Source: Ariolimax columbianus (taxonomy: Eukaryota > Mollusca > Gastropoda > Stylommatophora > Arionidae). From it: a stretch of DNA of 64,000 nucleotides. Below the pieces are notes generated by a model. It worked only from the letters and a program-made list of their open reading frames with translations, had not been told where the DNA came from and searched no databases. Location: NCBI GenBank assembly GCA_036924085.1, contig JAVGWX010000011.1, forward strand, positions 40,658,970 to 40,722,969. Direction: 5' to 3'. Both the position numbers and the translations under genes were made by a program. Below are positions 32,196 to 43,599 of this stretch, piece after piece (position 1 is the first letter of the stretch; the number at the start of each line of letters is the position of its first letter).

Positions 32196-32822
32196 ACCAC
32201 GAGGTATGCTGGTTATGTTTGTTTATTTTGTCCTTAACAGAAAAAAACAAACATGCTGAACAGGGGGATTCAATCCGCTGTCATCCTTATCAGCAGGTAG
32301 ACGTCAAAACCATTCCACCCCGCGCATTTCTAGGTATAATAAACGTCTCAAACATTCTTTTTTAATATTTAAAAAATGACAACTTCATCGTTTTAGCTCA
32401 GAGGTAAGACGTTTGTTTCTCAACGAAATCACGAAACTGTGACGTACCGAATCCCGTTAATTTTAAATGCTCCATGGCGTCAATTGATGGAATCCAGTAT
32501 CTAATTTTTTGTAGACGAACGAAACAACTGGGAAAAAAAAACACCCGTAAAATAACCATTAGCAGTTGAAATTCGATAAACGTATCATGTTAGCCATTGT
32601 CCGGGAAACATTATATAAAAGACCTTCAAGCACGTCGTAACAAAACACATCCTCCATTCCCCCAAGTTTAATAAGTCTCATGAAGTAGACATACAAAAAA
32701 GGTTTTACTCTAAGGAAAGTCTTCAGTTGCTTGGCAACAAGCATACATCTCCCAGTTTAAAAAACCAGCATTTCGAGTTTTCGATGGGTCAAAGTAAAAT
32801 TAATTGTTTAATAGTACGTCTA

Positions 32823-32972
32823 CTATCTAGCAATTAATTGTACTTCGACACATACAATAATTGAAATGTTGGTATTCAAACATGTAGATCTAGCAATTAA
32901 TTGTACTACAACACATAAAACAGTTGTAATGCTGGTATTCAGATATGTAGATCTAGCAATTAATTGTACTTC
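32823..32972. repeat. 63-bp tandem repeat, ~2.4 units
   Basis: The block TCTAGCAATTAATTGTACTTC recurs at about 32827, 32889 and 32952, with the intervening sequence also repeated. Confidence 0.9.
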
Positions 32973-33039
32973 GATTAACCTGATGCGCTACCTCAAACAT
33001 GAAAGATAACGTTTACTTGAGAGATCAGCAATTCAGGAT

Positions 33040-33765
33040 ACAATTTCTTCTTCTCCGTTTTTCGTTCTTAAACTCCCGTGACCGTGCCTAAAATGAGCTT
33101 TGCAAATAGTAAGACGTAGTCTTGAGAACAGAATGTATTGTTTGTAGTTTACATCCTGACTGTGGGTAGGAAGACTAACGTCTGGCCAAGTGAAATATAC
33201 TAATCAGACATGTTAGTCAGGGTCGGGCACAATTTATACTGGCCAAGACCGTCATCTCGGCTTCATAGTTGCGTTCCCTGGAAATGGTCTGTTTTCATGG
33301 CAGCGTAGCTAACGATGTGAGGGATCGACGTGATCCCAGTAGTAGAGAGTGACACGCAGATGAAGTCAAGCAAAGCACAACCCGGTCCACTTTCATCAGT
33401 ACGCTCAGGATGTGAGGAAAACTACAGCAACTCGCCACTTAACGCTCTTTTCGGGACGCACAAAAAAGTAACCTACCCATTGTGGTCATTCGCAACCAAC
33501 AACAACAGTCTCTCTGCGATATTTGCACCTTTCAGTCCGACACATCCGAATTCAGCATAGCCTTTTTGGTTACTCGTATACTTCACTCTTCGATTCCTTC
33601 TCCTTAGCCAGTCTGCCTTGTTGTAGTATGGTATCAGGATCACTACGTGGTGATGGAGAAGGGCCTTGGCAGATCTGGGTCGCTGACCCTGACTCTAACA
33701 GTCAGCTTTGGGTCGCTGGATACTACAGCTAATGCCCTGTTCAGCATCTTGGTCTCTCACAGAAT
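33040..33765 (+). repeat. Repeat family Y copy 2, split by family X
   Basis: Y sequence at 33040-33165 (ttcgttcttaaactcccgtg ... gtagtttacat) stops, and Y resumes at 33509 with tctctctgcgatatttgcac and runs through gtcagctttgggtcgctgga. An X copy fills the gap, so Y is the older element. No TSD could be read at this junction. Confidence 0.72.
33171..33508 (+). mobile_element. Family X copy 5
   Basis: Begins AAGACTAACGTCTGGCC, has two 38-bp-type repeats, then the full body and a CAACAACAACA tail at 33495-33508. It lies inside repeat Y. Confidence 0.9.
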
Positions 33766-33976
33766 ACAATTTTTCATTAAAATAAATCGTTGGATGATCA
33801 ATTTGAAATGAAAATAAATGCTCAGAAAATTATGTTTGTGTCAAACGTGAACATTTGTTCGAAGCCATTTTCAGGTGGAGTATTTGTAAAGAAGTGTTTG
33901 AATAAATCTGATAAAGCACTTTGCACTGATAAAACAAACTGTTTGGGAAAGTATGTTTATCACGCGGGTAGCCAAA

Positions 33977-34332
33977 AGACTAACATCTGATTAGGGAAAT
34001 CATTATGATCAGACATGTTAGGGTCAGCTAAAATTAACTGGCCTAAACCCCCATCTCAATATCACTCAGTTCTCCCTGGAAATGGGCAGCCTGGCTTAAG
34101 AAGTTTATGTTTGATGTGATCTCCGTAGTAGTGAGCTATACGCAGATAAAGTCAAGCATAGCATAACCATATGAAGGACCCTGGCTCACTTGCGTCAGCA
34201 TGCTTGAGGTTTAATGAAAGGCGTTGCAATTCGCAAGTTAACGCCCTTTTCAATTTGCACACACATGAATGTAATCTTATCCATTGTGGGAATTCTACAT
34301 CATCATCATCATCATCATTATCATCATCATCT
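33977..34332 (+). mobile_element. Family X copy 6, with (CAT)n tail
   Basis: Starts AGACTAACATCTGATTAGG, two 38-bp-type repeats, body to about 34302. The usual CAA tail is replaced by (CAT)n at 34303-34332. Confidence 0.85.
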
Positions 34333-34584
34333 GCAATACATAGATAAAGTAGTGGAAGATGTCAAGAGAAGCTGAAAAAAGCGTTTCTTACCATTCTCTG
34401 TCACCTTAGATAAGTCAACATATGAGGCGTGTTCAAATAAAACCGGATCTAAGCCCACCAAGTGAACATACATACGATTGGCATGCTGACGTCACTTCTG
34501 ATGTAAACATAACATACCAACCGTCGAGTTTGCAAAATTGCATTATCATCCGACACATAGTTTCCTCAGCAGACCGTTGAAAAG

Positions 34585-34740
34585 ATGGTGGATGTGCTAC
34601 GGAACACGTTCAGATTTGATCAGCTAGCGGTGATTCGATTTATAACCGCTGAAAGATGCCGACCAGCTGACATTCATCACATAATGCAGTCAGTGAATGG
34701 TGACAAAAGTGTGGTGAACGTAACCTCCGACGGCAGTCCA
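34585..34740 (+). pseudogene. Mariner transposase N-terminal fragment, left arm
   Basis: Plus strand begins MVDVLRNTFRFDQLAVIRFI and continues TAERCRPADIHHIMQSVNGD. This is the helix-turn-helix DNA-binding part of a mariner transposase, more diverged than the right arm. It ends near KSVVNV at about 34720 and then runs into unrelated sequence. Confidence 0.75.
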
Positions 34741-34920
34741 TCATAATTGCTGCATCAAGTTTGGCACCGGCATCGGTTCAAGTATTTGGGATCACTGATC
34801 AGTGAAGAGGGCTCGCAGACTGAGATAGTTGCAGTCAGCGGCGCTGACGTGTTTTAACCTATATAATAGGATAAGTGGCTCGCCCACAGCATAAAACAAA
34901 AATATGCGTCTGACCTGGTC
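34740..34920 (+). pseudogene. LINE RT thumb fragment in the mariner inverted repeat
   Basis: Plus strand reads HRFKYLGSLISEEGSQTEI, then after a frame change AALTCFNLYNRISGS, and SIKQKYASDLVT. These correspond in order to FKYLGS-IS-EGS-EI, AALT-L--IW--, and SIKSKIRLMRSLVT of RTE-like LINEs such as family R. It is not part of any mariner. Confidence 0.7.
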
Positions 34921-35128
34921 ACGGAAGATCTTTAGTTAACTCACGTCCTTCTTTAAACATAGTTCTCCAGTTCTTCACTGTTGTCTTCGCCACACTTTTG
35001 TCCCCATACACGGACTGCATTCTCCGATGAATGTCAACTGGTCGACATCCTTCTGCTGTTAGAAACCGAATCACCGCTCTCTGATCAACTCTAGACGGAT
35101 TCTGCATCACGCCCGCCATGTTTTCCAC
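34919..35128 (-). pseudogene. Mariner transposase N-terminal fragment, right arm (69 codons)
   Basis: The minus strand starts at a plausible initiator MENMAGVMQNPSRVDQRAVI and carries an HTH unit, FLTAEGCRPVDIHRRMQSVY, then KSVAKTTVKNWRTMFKEG (recognition-helix-like) and a stop after TKDLP. Mariner transposases of ~345 residues continue into a second HTH and a DD34D catalytic domain. Both are missing. The 5' UTR to the terminal repeat is about 150 bp. Confidence 0.85.
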
Positions 35129-35281
35129 AGGCTGCTGAGGAAACTATGAGTTGTATGATAATGAAATTTCGCAAACTTGACGGTTTGTATCTGCTGTTTA
35201 CATCAGAAGTGACGTCATCATGCGCATCGTACGTATGTTCACTTGGTGCAGTGAGATCCGGTTTCATTTGAACGCACCTCG

Positions 35282-37160
35282 TACATAAATTATCTGTATT
35301 AGGGACATTGGCACATTCTTCAACACCACAGTTTTACAGCCGCTAAATTGCACAATCGCAGACGATGACATTTTCAAAGTCCTGTAATTCGTTTTAAAGA
35401 CTGGATAAAGTTGGGTCACAATTTGTGGACTGACTAAAGACGGAGCAACAGCTATGGTTAGCAAATTTTAAATCTCATCTGTTAGATTTGAATTTAAATC
35501 ATCGTGCTGTCTCATTTTAACACTGTTTTGTTCAACAAAAAATTGTATGTGCCAAAGTGTTTCTTGCACGTTGTAGTATCGAGCGTGAACGTCATGAAAT
35601 CAAAGGGGCTCATCCAACATCAGTTTCTAGAATTATTTATATACTTTTTTTTTCCGAGTAGGCGATCTGCTTTATTTCGGTGATGTACGCAGGTTTGAAT
35701 CCAGGGAAAATCCTAGAGATTCGCCGGTATATATATTTTAATACCAAATCACAGAATGTGAAGTGTAGTCTTAAACTATTCAACCAAAATACGAATACGA
35801 TTAGGAATAGTGAGTGAGCGATGAAAAGTTGTCTTCAATCCGTCAAGCGACATGTCCCTTAAAACGTGTCACGTTTTAAAGTGTTACATCGCTGCTAAAA
35901 TGTGACAAATATCTTACAGCCATGAACTAATCACTAAACATTGTAAAACAACCAATTACAATGTCATTGATGCATGAAAAATGTATTCACTTCTAAAATA
36001 TGCATTTCTCAACATTTTTTGCTTAAAGTTTTCATAAAACGTGTTGCTTGCTGAACAAATGTTCACTTGGGATGCATGTTGTAGATGCAGGGAGATTTCA
36101 CTGTGCCCGAAAGAGGAGAACAGGCAAAAAAATTGAGTTGTTTTCTCGCCTGAACACGGATCAATATTCCCCAGTAGATATTCCTCACCGAATGGATATC
36201 AGTGGCTACTGCACACCTGTGGATCCCATAAACGATGACTAATGAGAGTTGTGCGTTGGGCTAGCGACCTCACCAAATAGAACAGATTGCAACAAATCCT
36301 ACAACTGCATAAGCACAAATGGGAATTTTGTTGCAGAACGCCCAAAAGATGATTGTTGTAATCGTATACCCGGCTGTAGTTATAGAAAATATAATCCACG
36401 GCTCATTCCAAAGCATGCTCAGTTGTTCTTTAATATGGTTTGAAGTTCTGGTTTCTGTCTGTTTTTTGTGTGCATTTTGAGCAATCTGCAAGGAGGACCA
36501 ATTATTATCTGATGGATCTTGCACTTTTTACTTGAGGACACTAGATTAGAAAGAATAGGAAATGCCAGTCAACTCATGAAAATAGCAACGAAATAACTAC
36601 TATTGTGTCCCTGTAGTACACGAATACCTGCTAATGAAGCATATGAAAATTCAGTTGTTAGTTTGATAGATTCCTTAGGCATGTGAAACAACAGAGAGGG
36701 AACTTCAGCTTAGAAGTAGAATTAGGCAGGAAATGTAAAATAAATAGCTCTTACTGACAACACTTATAAACTTATAAAGGATGATTGCAAAAGTTGACAT
36801 ATTGTACACCCTGAAAGAATCTGTCACATCTGTCATATTCAACACCCGTTACTCAAACACACGGATCTATGGTCACATTCAGCTTGTCAGACATTTCGCC
36901 CACAATGAGTGTGCATCACAATGTTGGATGAGCGAAAATTGAAAAATGGCATTCGAGTATAAATGAATGATTATATGATTATAGAAACGTATGTAAATAC
37001 AATCGATATACACGGACAACGTATCGATCACATATGTCTTCTAGAAGATCGTATTTTAATACACGTAAAGCTATTTCAACAGGGGAATAACAAAATAAAT
37101 ACAAGTTACAGGATTCGTGTAGTTTTTTTGTGTGTCCATCACAAGTGATGAAGACCACTC
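35282..37160. other. No gene recognised
   Basis: A degenerate tRNA-like segment sits at about 35655-35712 (gagtaggcgatctgc ... ggtttgaatccagg). I see nothing else to support. Confidence 0.5.
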
Positions 37161-37164
37161 TCAT

Positions 37165-37880
37165 TGTTCAGCCGTGCGGACAGTCGTATCTCTTGCTGTG
37201 TCCGCTGAAATGGGTGACTTGCGCGGAGATTTAGATTAAAGTGAGGAAGAAACTGCGCCTTTTGTCAACCTCACTCACAGAGCCTAAGCTACCTTTTGCC
37301 AGTGGCAAGACATTCATCGAGACGACTGGAGATAGCATAGAATGCAGATTTTGCCTCAGGGTTACCACCGAAGCCTTTCCGTAAACATGTAACCCGCAGG
37401 GTAGAAAGGTGGGAAGGCATCTAACGCAGTTTGTCGTGCCTTTTCGATAACCACAAGAGGTCGTATGGACAACACTCAGCGTGTGAATGAGTCTGGCATC
37501 TCTCCCCAGCAGTATTCAGTTCATCATAGTAGCATCTAAAATTCCCACACGCCATATTCGTGAAGGTTAACCGGCAGAACTAACCCGTGAGATACGACAC
37601 AGGTATAACTAGTTTAAGCGTAGAGCCATTCAGCCGGCGTCCAGACCAAGATAAACGGATGGAAGAAATCACAAAAAAAAGAACGAAATAACAAGTCTAG
37701 ACGGAAAACAACTCTACGTATCCGTGAACACAAGTGTAAGTCGTCGACTAGTGTGAATACCAGGCAAATCTGTGGTCTGGCGGCATCCATAATGATCCAA
37801 AACAGTAGAGAAATGTAGACTCGCAGCCAGTTACGGCGCCATCTTTGCCAGGATACGTGTATATATGTAAAGATAAGTCA
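37165..37880. repeat. Decayed repeats Z copy 2 and W copy 2
   Basis: Z-like sequence at about 37190-37385 (agtgaggaagaaactgcgcc, gtcaacctcactcacagagcc) is followed by a segment similar to 22390-22520. W copy 2 at 37700-37880 shares acacaagtgtaag, caaatctgtggtctggcggcatcc and GGCGCCATCTTTG with 25936-26115. No coding. Confidence 0.6.
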
Positions 37881-38167
37881 AACGTTTCAACCCGTGTGTT
37901 TGACATTTACGTAGATATGCAGTTTTTGCTTTAGTGAGTCTCCAAGGCTATTAACATTATTCTGAAAGAACACTTGTTTGGTCCAGCCTCTGAGCAGCGG
38001 ACTGATACATGTTTCTGGATCCGTCTCAAGTATTGATACGATCATGTCGATCCAGCTGGAAATGGGAACCTGACTGACTGTTAGCAAAAGAAACACAGAG
38101 AGGAAATGAACTGCAAACCGCACCTACTGACAGGGTAGAACTAGGTTATTGCGATATGTCCCGTACA

Positions 38168-38215
38168 TACATACATACATACATACATACATACATACAT
38201 TCATACATACATACA

Positions 38216-38244
<29 letters not shown>
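38168..38244. repeat. (CATA)n microsatellite
   Basis: About 19 tetranucleotide units with one TTCATA interruption. Confidence 0.97.
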
Positions 38245-38248
<4 letters not shown>

Positions 38249-38289
38249 GCATAAAAACGTTGTTGCCCATTGCGAAGCGGTGGTGGCAA

Positions 38290-38455
38290 TAACATCAGAC
38301 GGGTTTGTCTTAATAATGTTATGTGCGATGTATTTGGATTATAGTGAGGAAGTATAGGCGCTGGTCATCAATCTCATTCTTATCCCGAGTTACCTTTGAT
38401 CAGACTCGAAGTAACTCGGGATGCAGGCACTCTGGTCTTATCCCCCCTGCTTACG
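38290..38455. repeat. Repeat family Z copy 3
   Basis: Shares catcagacgg, tggattatagtgagga, ggtcatcaatctcattct and gatgcaggcactctggtc with copy 1 at 27374-27590. It directly precedes LINE B1. Confidence 0.6.
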
Positions 38456-40488
38456 AAGTGCAAAGGACAGCTAGACAGTATGCAAATGCCTATTGGATAC
38501 AGTTATGTGAGAATATCCAAGATGTCTTCAATAATGATAACAGAGGCATGTATGAAGGAATAAAGAAAGCCATCGGCCCAACAGTGAAAAAAAGTGCGCC
38601 GCTAAACGCTTTATCTAGAGAGATCATCACTGATACGAGAAAGCAGTTAGGCAGATGGGTAGAGCACTATCTTGAACTCTACTTAAACGAGACAGAGCTA
38701 ACAGAAGATGCCATTGAGGCCATGCCAACTCTGGACCATCTGGACTCGCTGCCAACCATTGCAGAAAACTGTACTATTCCTGACCTTGCTTCTGGCAAGG
38801 CTCCAGGAAAGGATGGAATTCCAATTGAGGTCATCAGGAGTGGAAAGTAAAAATTTTCCCCACAGATACACCCGTTGATAACATTATGCAGACATGAAGG
38901 ACAGGTCTCGCAGAATTTTAAGGATTAGAGCATTGTAAGCTTGTACAAGAACAAGGGGAACTGGAGTGACTGCAGAGGAATTTCGCTTATGTGTACAGTT
39001 GGGAAGATACTTGCAAGAATTGTTCTGCGCAGACTCCAGGTCCTAGGAGACCAGGTTTACCTAAGGTCACAGTGCGGCTTTCGTAAAAATAGATCTACCA
39101 CAGATATGATTTTTTCGTTACGACAGTTGCACGAGAAATGTAGAGAACAAAATCAACCATTGTATATTGCCTTCATAGATCTCACAAAGGCATTTGACTT
39201 GGTCAGTCCTGTGGGTCTGTTCAGAGCGCTCAGGAAGTTTAGTTGCCTACCGATTCTTCTGAGCATTATCGAGTCGTTCCATATTGACGCGAAAGGCACC
39301 ATCAACTTTGACGCGTCCTCAGAGATGTTTGCAATCAAGTGCGTAGTAAAACAAGGTTGTGTACTTGCTCAAACCCTCTTTGTAATATATTTCTCACTTC
39401 GTTTGAAGCATGTATTTCGTGGCCAGGACGATGATATCTTCATTCATTCTCGCGCAGATGGTTGCCTATTCAATTCCCAAAGGCTGAAAGCCAAGACCAA
39501 AATAAACAAGGTGATGATGAAAGAATTGCTCCTTGCGGATGACTCACTCAGAGGAGGAACTACAAAGCTTACTATCTGCATTTGTGGATTCCTGCTGTAA
39601 GTTCGGGTTAACAATCAGCAAAACGAAAACACAAGTTATGGTCCAGGGTGCAAACAAGCCAGCAGTAATCTCCATTGATGATGAGGCTCTCGATATAGTA
39701 AATCATTTTACGTACTTGGGATCTTCAGTCAATAATAAACTATCCCTGAACCAAGCGATCAATATCAGGATAGACAAGGCAGCAACAACAATGAGCAGAT
39801 TAACAAAAAAGTTATGGAAAAACAAAAACATTTGTTTACCAGGTCTGCGTCATGAGCACACTTCTTTATGACAGGGAGACATGGTCTACCTACATGCACA
39901 AGGAGAGACTGCTAAACAGCTTTCCCACGAGGTGCCTGCGCAGTATAATGTGGATTGGGTGGTAAGACAAGATCACCAACGTCAAGGTGTTGGAGAGAAC
40001 AGACACTGTCACAATCTTTTCCATGCTTAGTCTGCTAAGGCTCCCATGGCTGGGACACACTCGGAGGATAGATGGTTGCAAAATACCAATATATATTTTC
40101 TATGAGAAATTACAGTTGGGGCGAAGGTCTCGGGCCCGGCCATTACTTCGATATAAGAATGTATGCAAGCGGGATATGAATGATGCAGGCATCGATTTGG
40201 AATCATGGGAACAGGACGCTATGGATTGTGTTACATGGAGGATTAGGATTTAGCATGGAATACAGACAAAGGAGATACTTATTGCTGATAGGCTAAAGAC
40301 TCAGCGTTTGAGAAGACACGCCCCACCACGCGATGCATCAAACGGTCCTGACTTTCCTTCTACATACTGTGGAAGACGCTTCTCTGCTCGGATTGGTCTT
40401 ATGTGTCACATTCGTTCCCGTCATGGACTGTAGTTTACCTTTTTATCAAAGCACAATTACTATCGTCTGACGAGACGGAAAGAACCAA

Positions 40489-40489
<1 letters not shown>
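38456..40489 (+). mobile_element. LINE B1: RT plus C-terminal zinc finger, broken
   Basis: Organised like LINE A but distinct in sequence. Frames cover TARQYANAYWIQLCENIQDV, ASGKAPGKDGIPIEVIRSG, then after a stop LYKNKGNWSDCRGISLMCTV. RT motif A is FIDLTKAFDLV, motif B is VVKQGCVLAQTLF, and motif C is LLLADDS followed by a frameshift. YLGSSVNNKLSLNQ, WLGHTRRIDG and the terminal finger then appear, with the first Cys changed to Ser (STYCGRRFSARIGL then H-x4-H). The stop is at 40429-40431. The 3' UTR ends CTGACGAGACGGAAAGAACC, shared with the fragment at 60.7 kb. No endonuclease is present. Confidence 0.9.
38941..39600 (+). pseudogene. LINE B1 reverse transcriptase palm (219 codons)
   Basis: Cleanest piece of B1. 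CGFRKNRSTTDMIFSLRQLH precedes motif A (AFIDLTKAFDLV, about 39170). Motif B is CVVKQGCVLAQTLFV, with Gln where Pro or Ser is usual. The frame ends just past LLLADDS, where one base change shifts phase into the frame 39533-39871 (EEELQSLLSAFVDSCCKFGL). A following segment near 39870-39960 is decayed. Confidence 0.88.

Positions 40490-40549
<60 letters not shown>
40490..40549. repeat. (TA)n microsatellite at LINE B1 3' end
   Basis: About 30 TA units immediately after the LINE B1 3' terminus; consistent with an expanded tail. From 40550 to 41070 nothing is recognised. Confidence 0.95.
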
Positions 40550-40551
<2 letters not shown>

Positions 40552-41070
40552 ACTACACAATTATGTTTATTTCTTCAGATTTCAAGAGGTGAATGTTTTC
40601 TAAATAAGCATTCGTTAGCAACTAACGAAACTCGGTTATGATTGATGTTTCTCGGAAAAATCTAACTTTGAAGAAAGAAAAATGACAGGTGATAATTCTG
40701 GTGGTCTACGCGGAGTTAGAGGAAGCGGGCTGGTTATATCAGTCCGTGATTAATGGCGGTGACATTGCTTTTATATGAAGTTCAATTGCGCATTATTTGC
40801 TCATTGATTACATTAGAGCTGCATCAGGGATTTTTACCAACCGCTGTGATAATGGTCTAGATCTCTTATTCGTTCGTGACTTGGAACGTTGTGGTCTGTT
40901 CATTCTCTATATAAACACATATTTTAATCTCTCAATTTCATGTAGTTTACAGGGACGAGATATGTTAGTTCTTTATGTAAAGGATGAGCTCTCTATCCAT
41001 GTGATCTGGCATGTACGATGCAGTTTGGTGTGTTCATTATTTGCTTAAAAACAAAAGAAGAGAGGGGGAG

Positions 41071-41413
41071 GAAGATACATCTGTTTAGAAACAACATACT
41101 GATCAGACATGTTATTCAGGATCAGGAAAAATATACTGGCCAAGACCCTGACCTCGGCTTCCTCGCAGCCTTCCTCAGAAACGGGTTGTTTTCTAGGCAG
41201 CATGGCTAACGAGGTCAAGTATCGACGTGATCTCCGCAGTAGGGAGTGACACGCAGATGAAGCCAAGCAAAGCACAACCGCCTTGAGATCCTCAGTTAAC
41301 ATTCTTCAGCTCGCTCGGGATGTGAGAAAAGCTACTGCAACCTGCCACTTAACGTCCTTTTCAGGGCGCACAAAAGAGTAAACTTCTCGTTGTGGGCATT
41401 GAAAACAAACAAT
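41071..41413 (+). mobile_element. Family X copy 7
   Basis: Starts with a diverged 5' end (GAAGATACATCTGTTTAG), two 38-bp-type repeats, the body with ATCGACGTGATCTCCGCAGT, and a short CAA tail. Confidence 0.88.
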
Positions 41414-41442
41414 ACGGATGACAGATTTTACAATGGGACATC

Positions 41443-41600
41443 TTCTTCTTCTTCGTTCGCTCTCAATCTCCCGTTTGCAAGTCCTTAACAGGGCTTTGGA
41501 AGTAGCAGCATGTAGTCCGAAGAACGGAATGCGTTGTCTTGCTAGTTGAAAGATTTTCTGCGATATTTGCACCTTTCGGTCCTGTTGTGACTTTTAACAG
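41443..41600 (+). repeat. Repeat family Y copy 3, partial
   Basis: Starts cttcttcttcgttcgctctc and runs to ctgcgatatttgcacctttc. Ends abruptly at about 41585. Confidence 0.7.
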
Positions 41601-41639
41601 TGTAGTCTGTTCATTCCTTATAAAATTTGTAAAAAAAAT

Positions 41640-42560
41640 ATTAAGATCTGCCAATGGTATATTGATTGTAACGACACCATGTGTTTGATGTTTATGTGAA
41701 CGACTTTTAAAATAGCTTGTTCTTGTGTGGGCTGTCTTTCCTTCGTAAGTGGTTTTTCTGTCACTAATTTCGTTTTGGTTCTCTTGTGCGTTTATCTCTA
41801 ACTTTTGCAGGATTAGTGTCTCATTCAAAGGTGCTTCGAGTTAATATGCTTAAGTTGGTTGTCTTTTACTCTTTTGTGCTTTATGTCCCATGTTTATGTG
41901 TTTTTTTTTGTGTCTTTTACTTTTACTCTTACGTGATTCGTGTAGTTTGTTTCTTATCCTTAATTGTTTTTTGACTCACGAGTCCAATTTTTATTTCTTT
42001 CTTACCTGGTTTGTGTTTCACGTTTATGCAGTTTGTGTCTCTTTCGTCTTATTTTTGTTGTTGTCGTTTAGCTGGGTATGTGTATCAATCTTACGTACTT
42101 TGGGTATGAATCTCACGTAGGTTGTGTCTCCTTTGCTCTGTCTTTGTAATTTGGTGTTGTGTGGTTTGGGACTCACTTGATCTATCTTTTATTTTTATTC
42201 CAACCTGGTTTGTCCTAATGTTGTCTTTGACCATTGCATAGTGTGTGTCTTACTCGTCCTATTGTTGTCTGTTACTCTTATGTGGTTTGTATCTCACGTA
42301 TCATATTTTTTGGCTTTGACTATTTTACTCTCAAGGTGGCTGTGTCTCACTTGTCATATTTGTTTGTCTTTTACTCTCAAGAGGGTTGTGTCTCACTTTC
42401 AGATAGTTTTGATCTCAGTTGTTCTTTTTTGTCTTGAACGTTTACCTGTTCTGTGTCTCCTTAGCCAAATATTATTTTTTCTTTTGCTCCTACTTGGTTT
42501 GTATCTCACCCGTCTTTACTTTTGTGTTCTACTCTTTCCTGGTTTTTTATACTCACTCAA
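41640..42560. repeat. Diverged GT-rich minisatellite, ~50-bp units
   Basis: A block of old tandem units, each containing a TGTGTCTCAC-like core followed by TTATTTTTGTTGTC and CTCTTACGTGGTT-like parts. Cores recur roughly every 45-60 bp. Strong strand asymmetry (T and G rich on plus) produces long Phe/Cys/Val frames that are not genes. Confidence 0.75.
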
Positions 42561-42599
42561 ATGTGCTCCAAGGCACACAGTGTGAGGATCACTGATTAA

Positions 42600-43590
42600 A
42601 AATAGTCTTACAGACTACAAAGTGTGTGATGATGTTTTGAAACGAATATGTACGCTGGGGATGGTAGAAACACAGTTAGATAATCACAGTGATGTATTAG
42701 ATCAGAACACGGTAATAGAGAAGAGGTTACATTTGTTGATGACATCGATCACCGTATCATTCGTATAATTATCTACTGATGTTGCTGTTGTTGTTGTGAT
42801 TGTTGCTAACCATTCGTAAACAAAAATTGTTTGCTTGAGACAGCGATTATAAAACAAATATTTATCTGCACTCATACATAACGAACAGAAAAGAAAGTGA
42901 AGCAATGGGCTGCTTGAACTATGGGCCGCCAGATGATGGGAGCACCTTGCCACAAGAGAGAATGAGTTAATTTACTAGACTCCAGCGAGACATACTACAA
43001 AATGTGTCACAACCGCGGAAGTCTTTCGTCGTTGTCCTAGGCCATTTCATTAATTTCACTCTTGGTGACTTCTCTTTGATGGCTGATTACGGTGGTTCTT
43101 TCTACATTTCAATACAAATTTGAGAAAGTTGACGTGATATTCGTGGCTGCATTGCAAAGAGAACCTCCTCAGAATATTTGCTACTTTGAGGATTGCAATG
43201 TCGATCTCCGCCTCGTTGGTCAGACTGCTATAACACACATGAGTATTGCGAGGAATTGATATGGTGATATTAATCATTGTATTTCACCTGAAGATGATTA
43301 TACGCGTCTCTCCTTTGTGGGAATAACCAAATTATTACGGACTGAACTTAACGTACAACAAAAATAGGTCTTTGTTTTTTTTAGTCATTATCTGAAACTG
43401 TAAATACAAGATGTAGAACACAGCGATTGATTAGTAATTGCACTTGATAAATAAATTGAAACTAGAAGCCACACAGTTTCAGATAGCACTTGGTGCAGAT
43501 TTGTTTCTAAGGGTTTACTCCAGAAGCCTTTCCTGTGAACAATTAACACACAAACGAGAATTCGGCCACCAATAAAATGATGAATAGTAA
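42600..43590. other. No gene recognised
   Basis: Short frames only, without family motifs. I see nothing to report. Confidence 0.5.
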
Positions 43591-43599
43591 CAGTCATTT

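Larger units (their letters stand above)
34423..35281. mobile_element. Inverted-repeat mariner derivative with LINE-derived core
   Basis: Both outer ends are the same mariner 5' end in opposite orientation: TGAGGCGTGTTCAAATAAAA at 34423 and, on the minus strand, CGAGGTGCGTTCAAATGAAA from 35281. Flanking TA dinucleotides (34421-34422, 35282-35283) match mariner target use. Each arm is about 300-360 bp, reaching into the transposase N-terminus. Only the 5' half of a mariner is present, twice, so it cannot encode a full transposase. The centre, 34740-34920, is LINE RT sequence. Confidence 0.85.

Noticed and set aside
32388..32455. tRNA-like sequence with box A and box B similarity
   Set aside because: Acceptor and anticodon stems do not pair convincingly. 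More likely an old SINE head than a tRNA gene. The same judgement applies to 21452-21515, 32262-32335 and 35655-35712.
41786..42585. Several Phe/Val/Cys-rich frames up to 114 codons
   Set aside because: Arise from the GT-rich minisatellite. No domain or start context.
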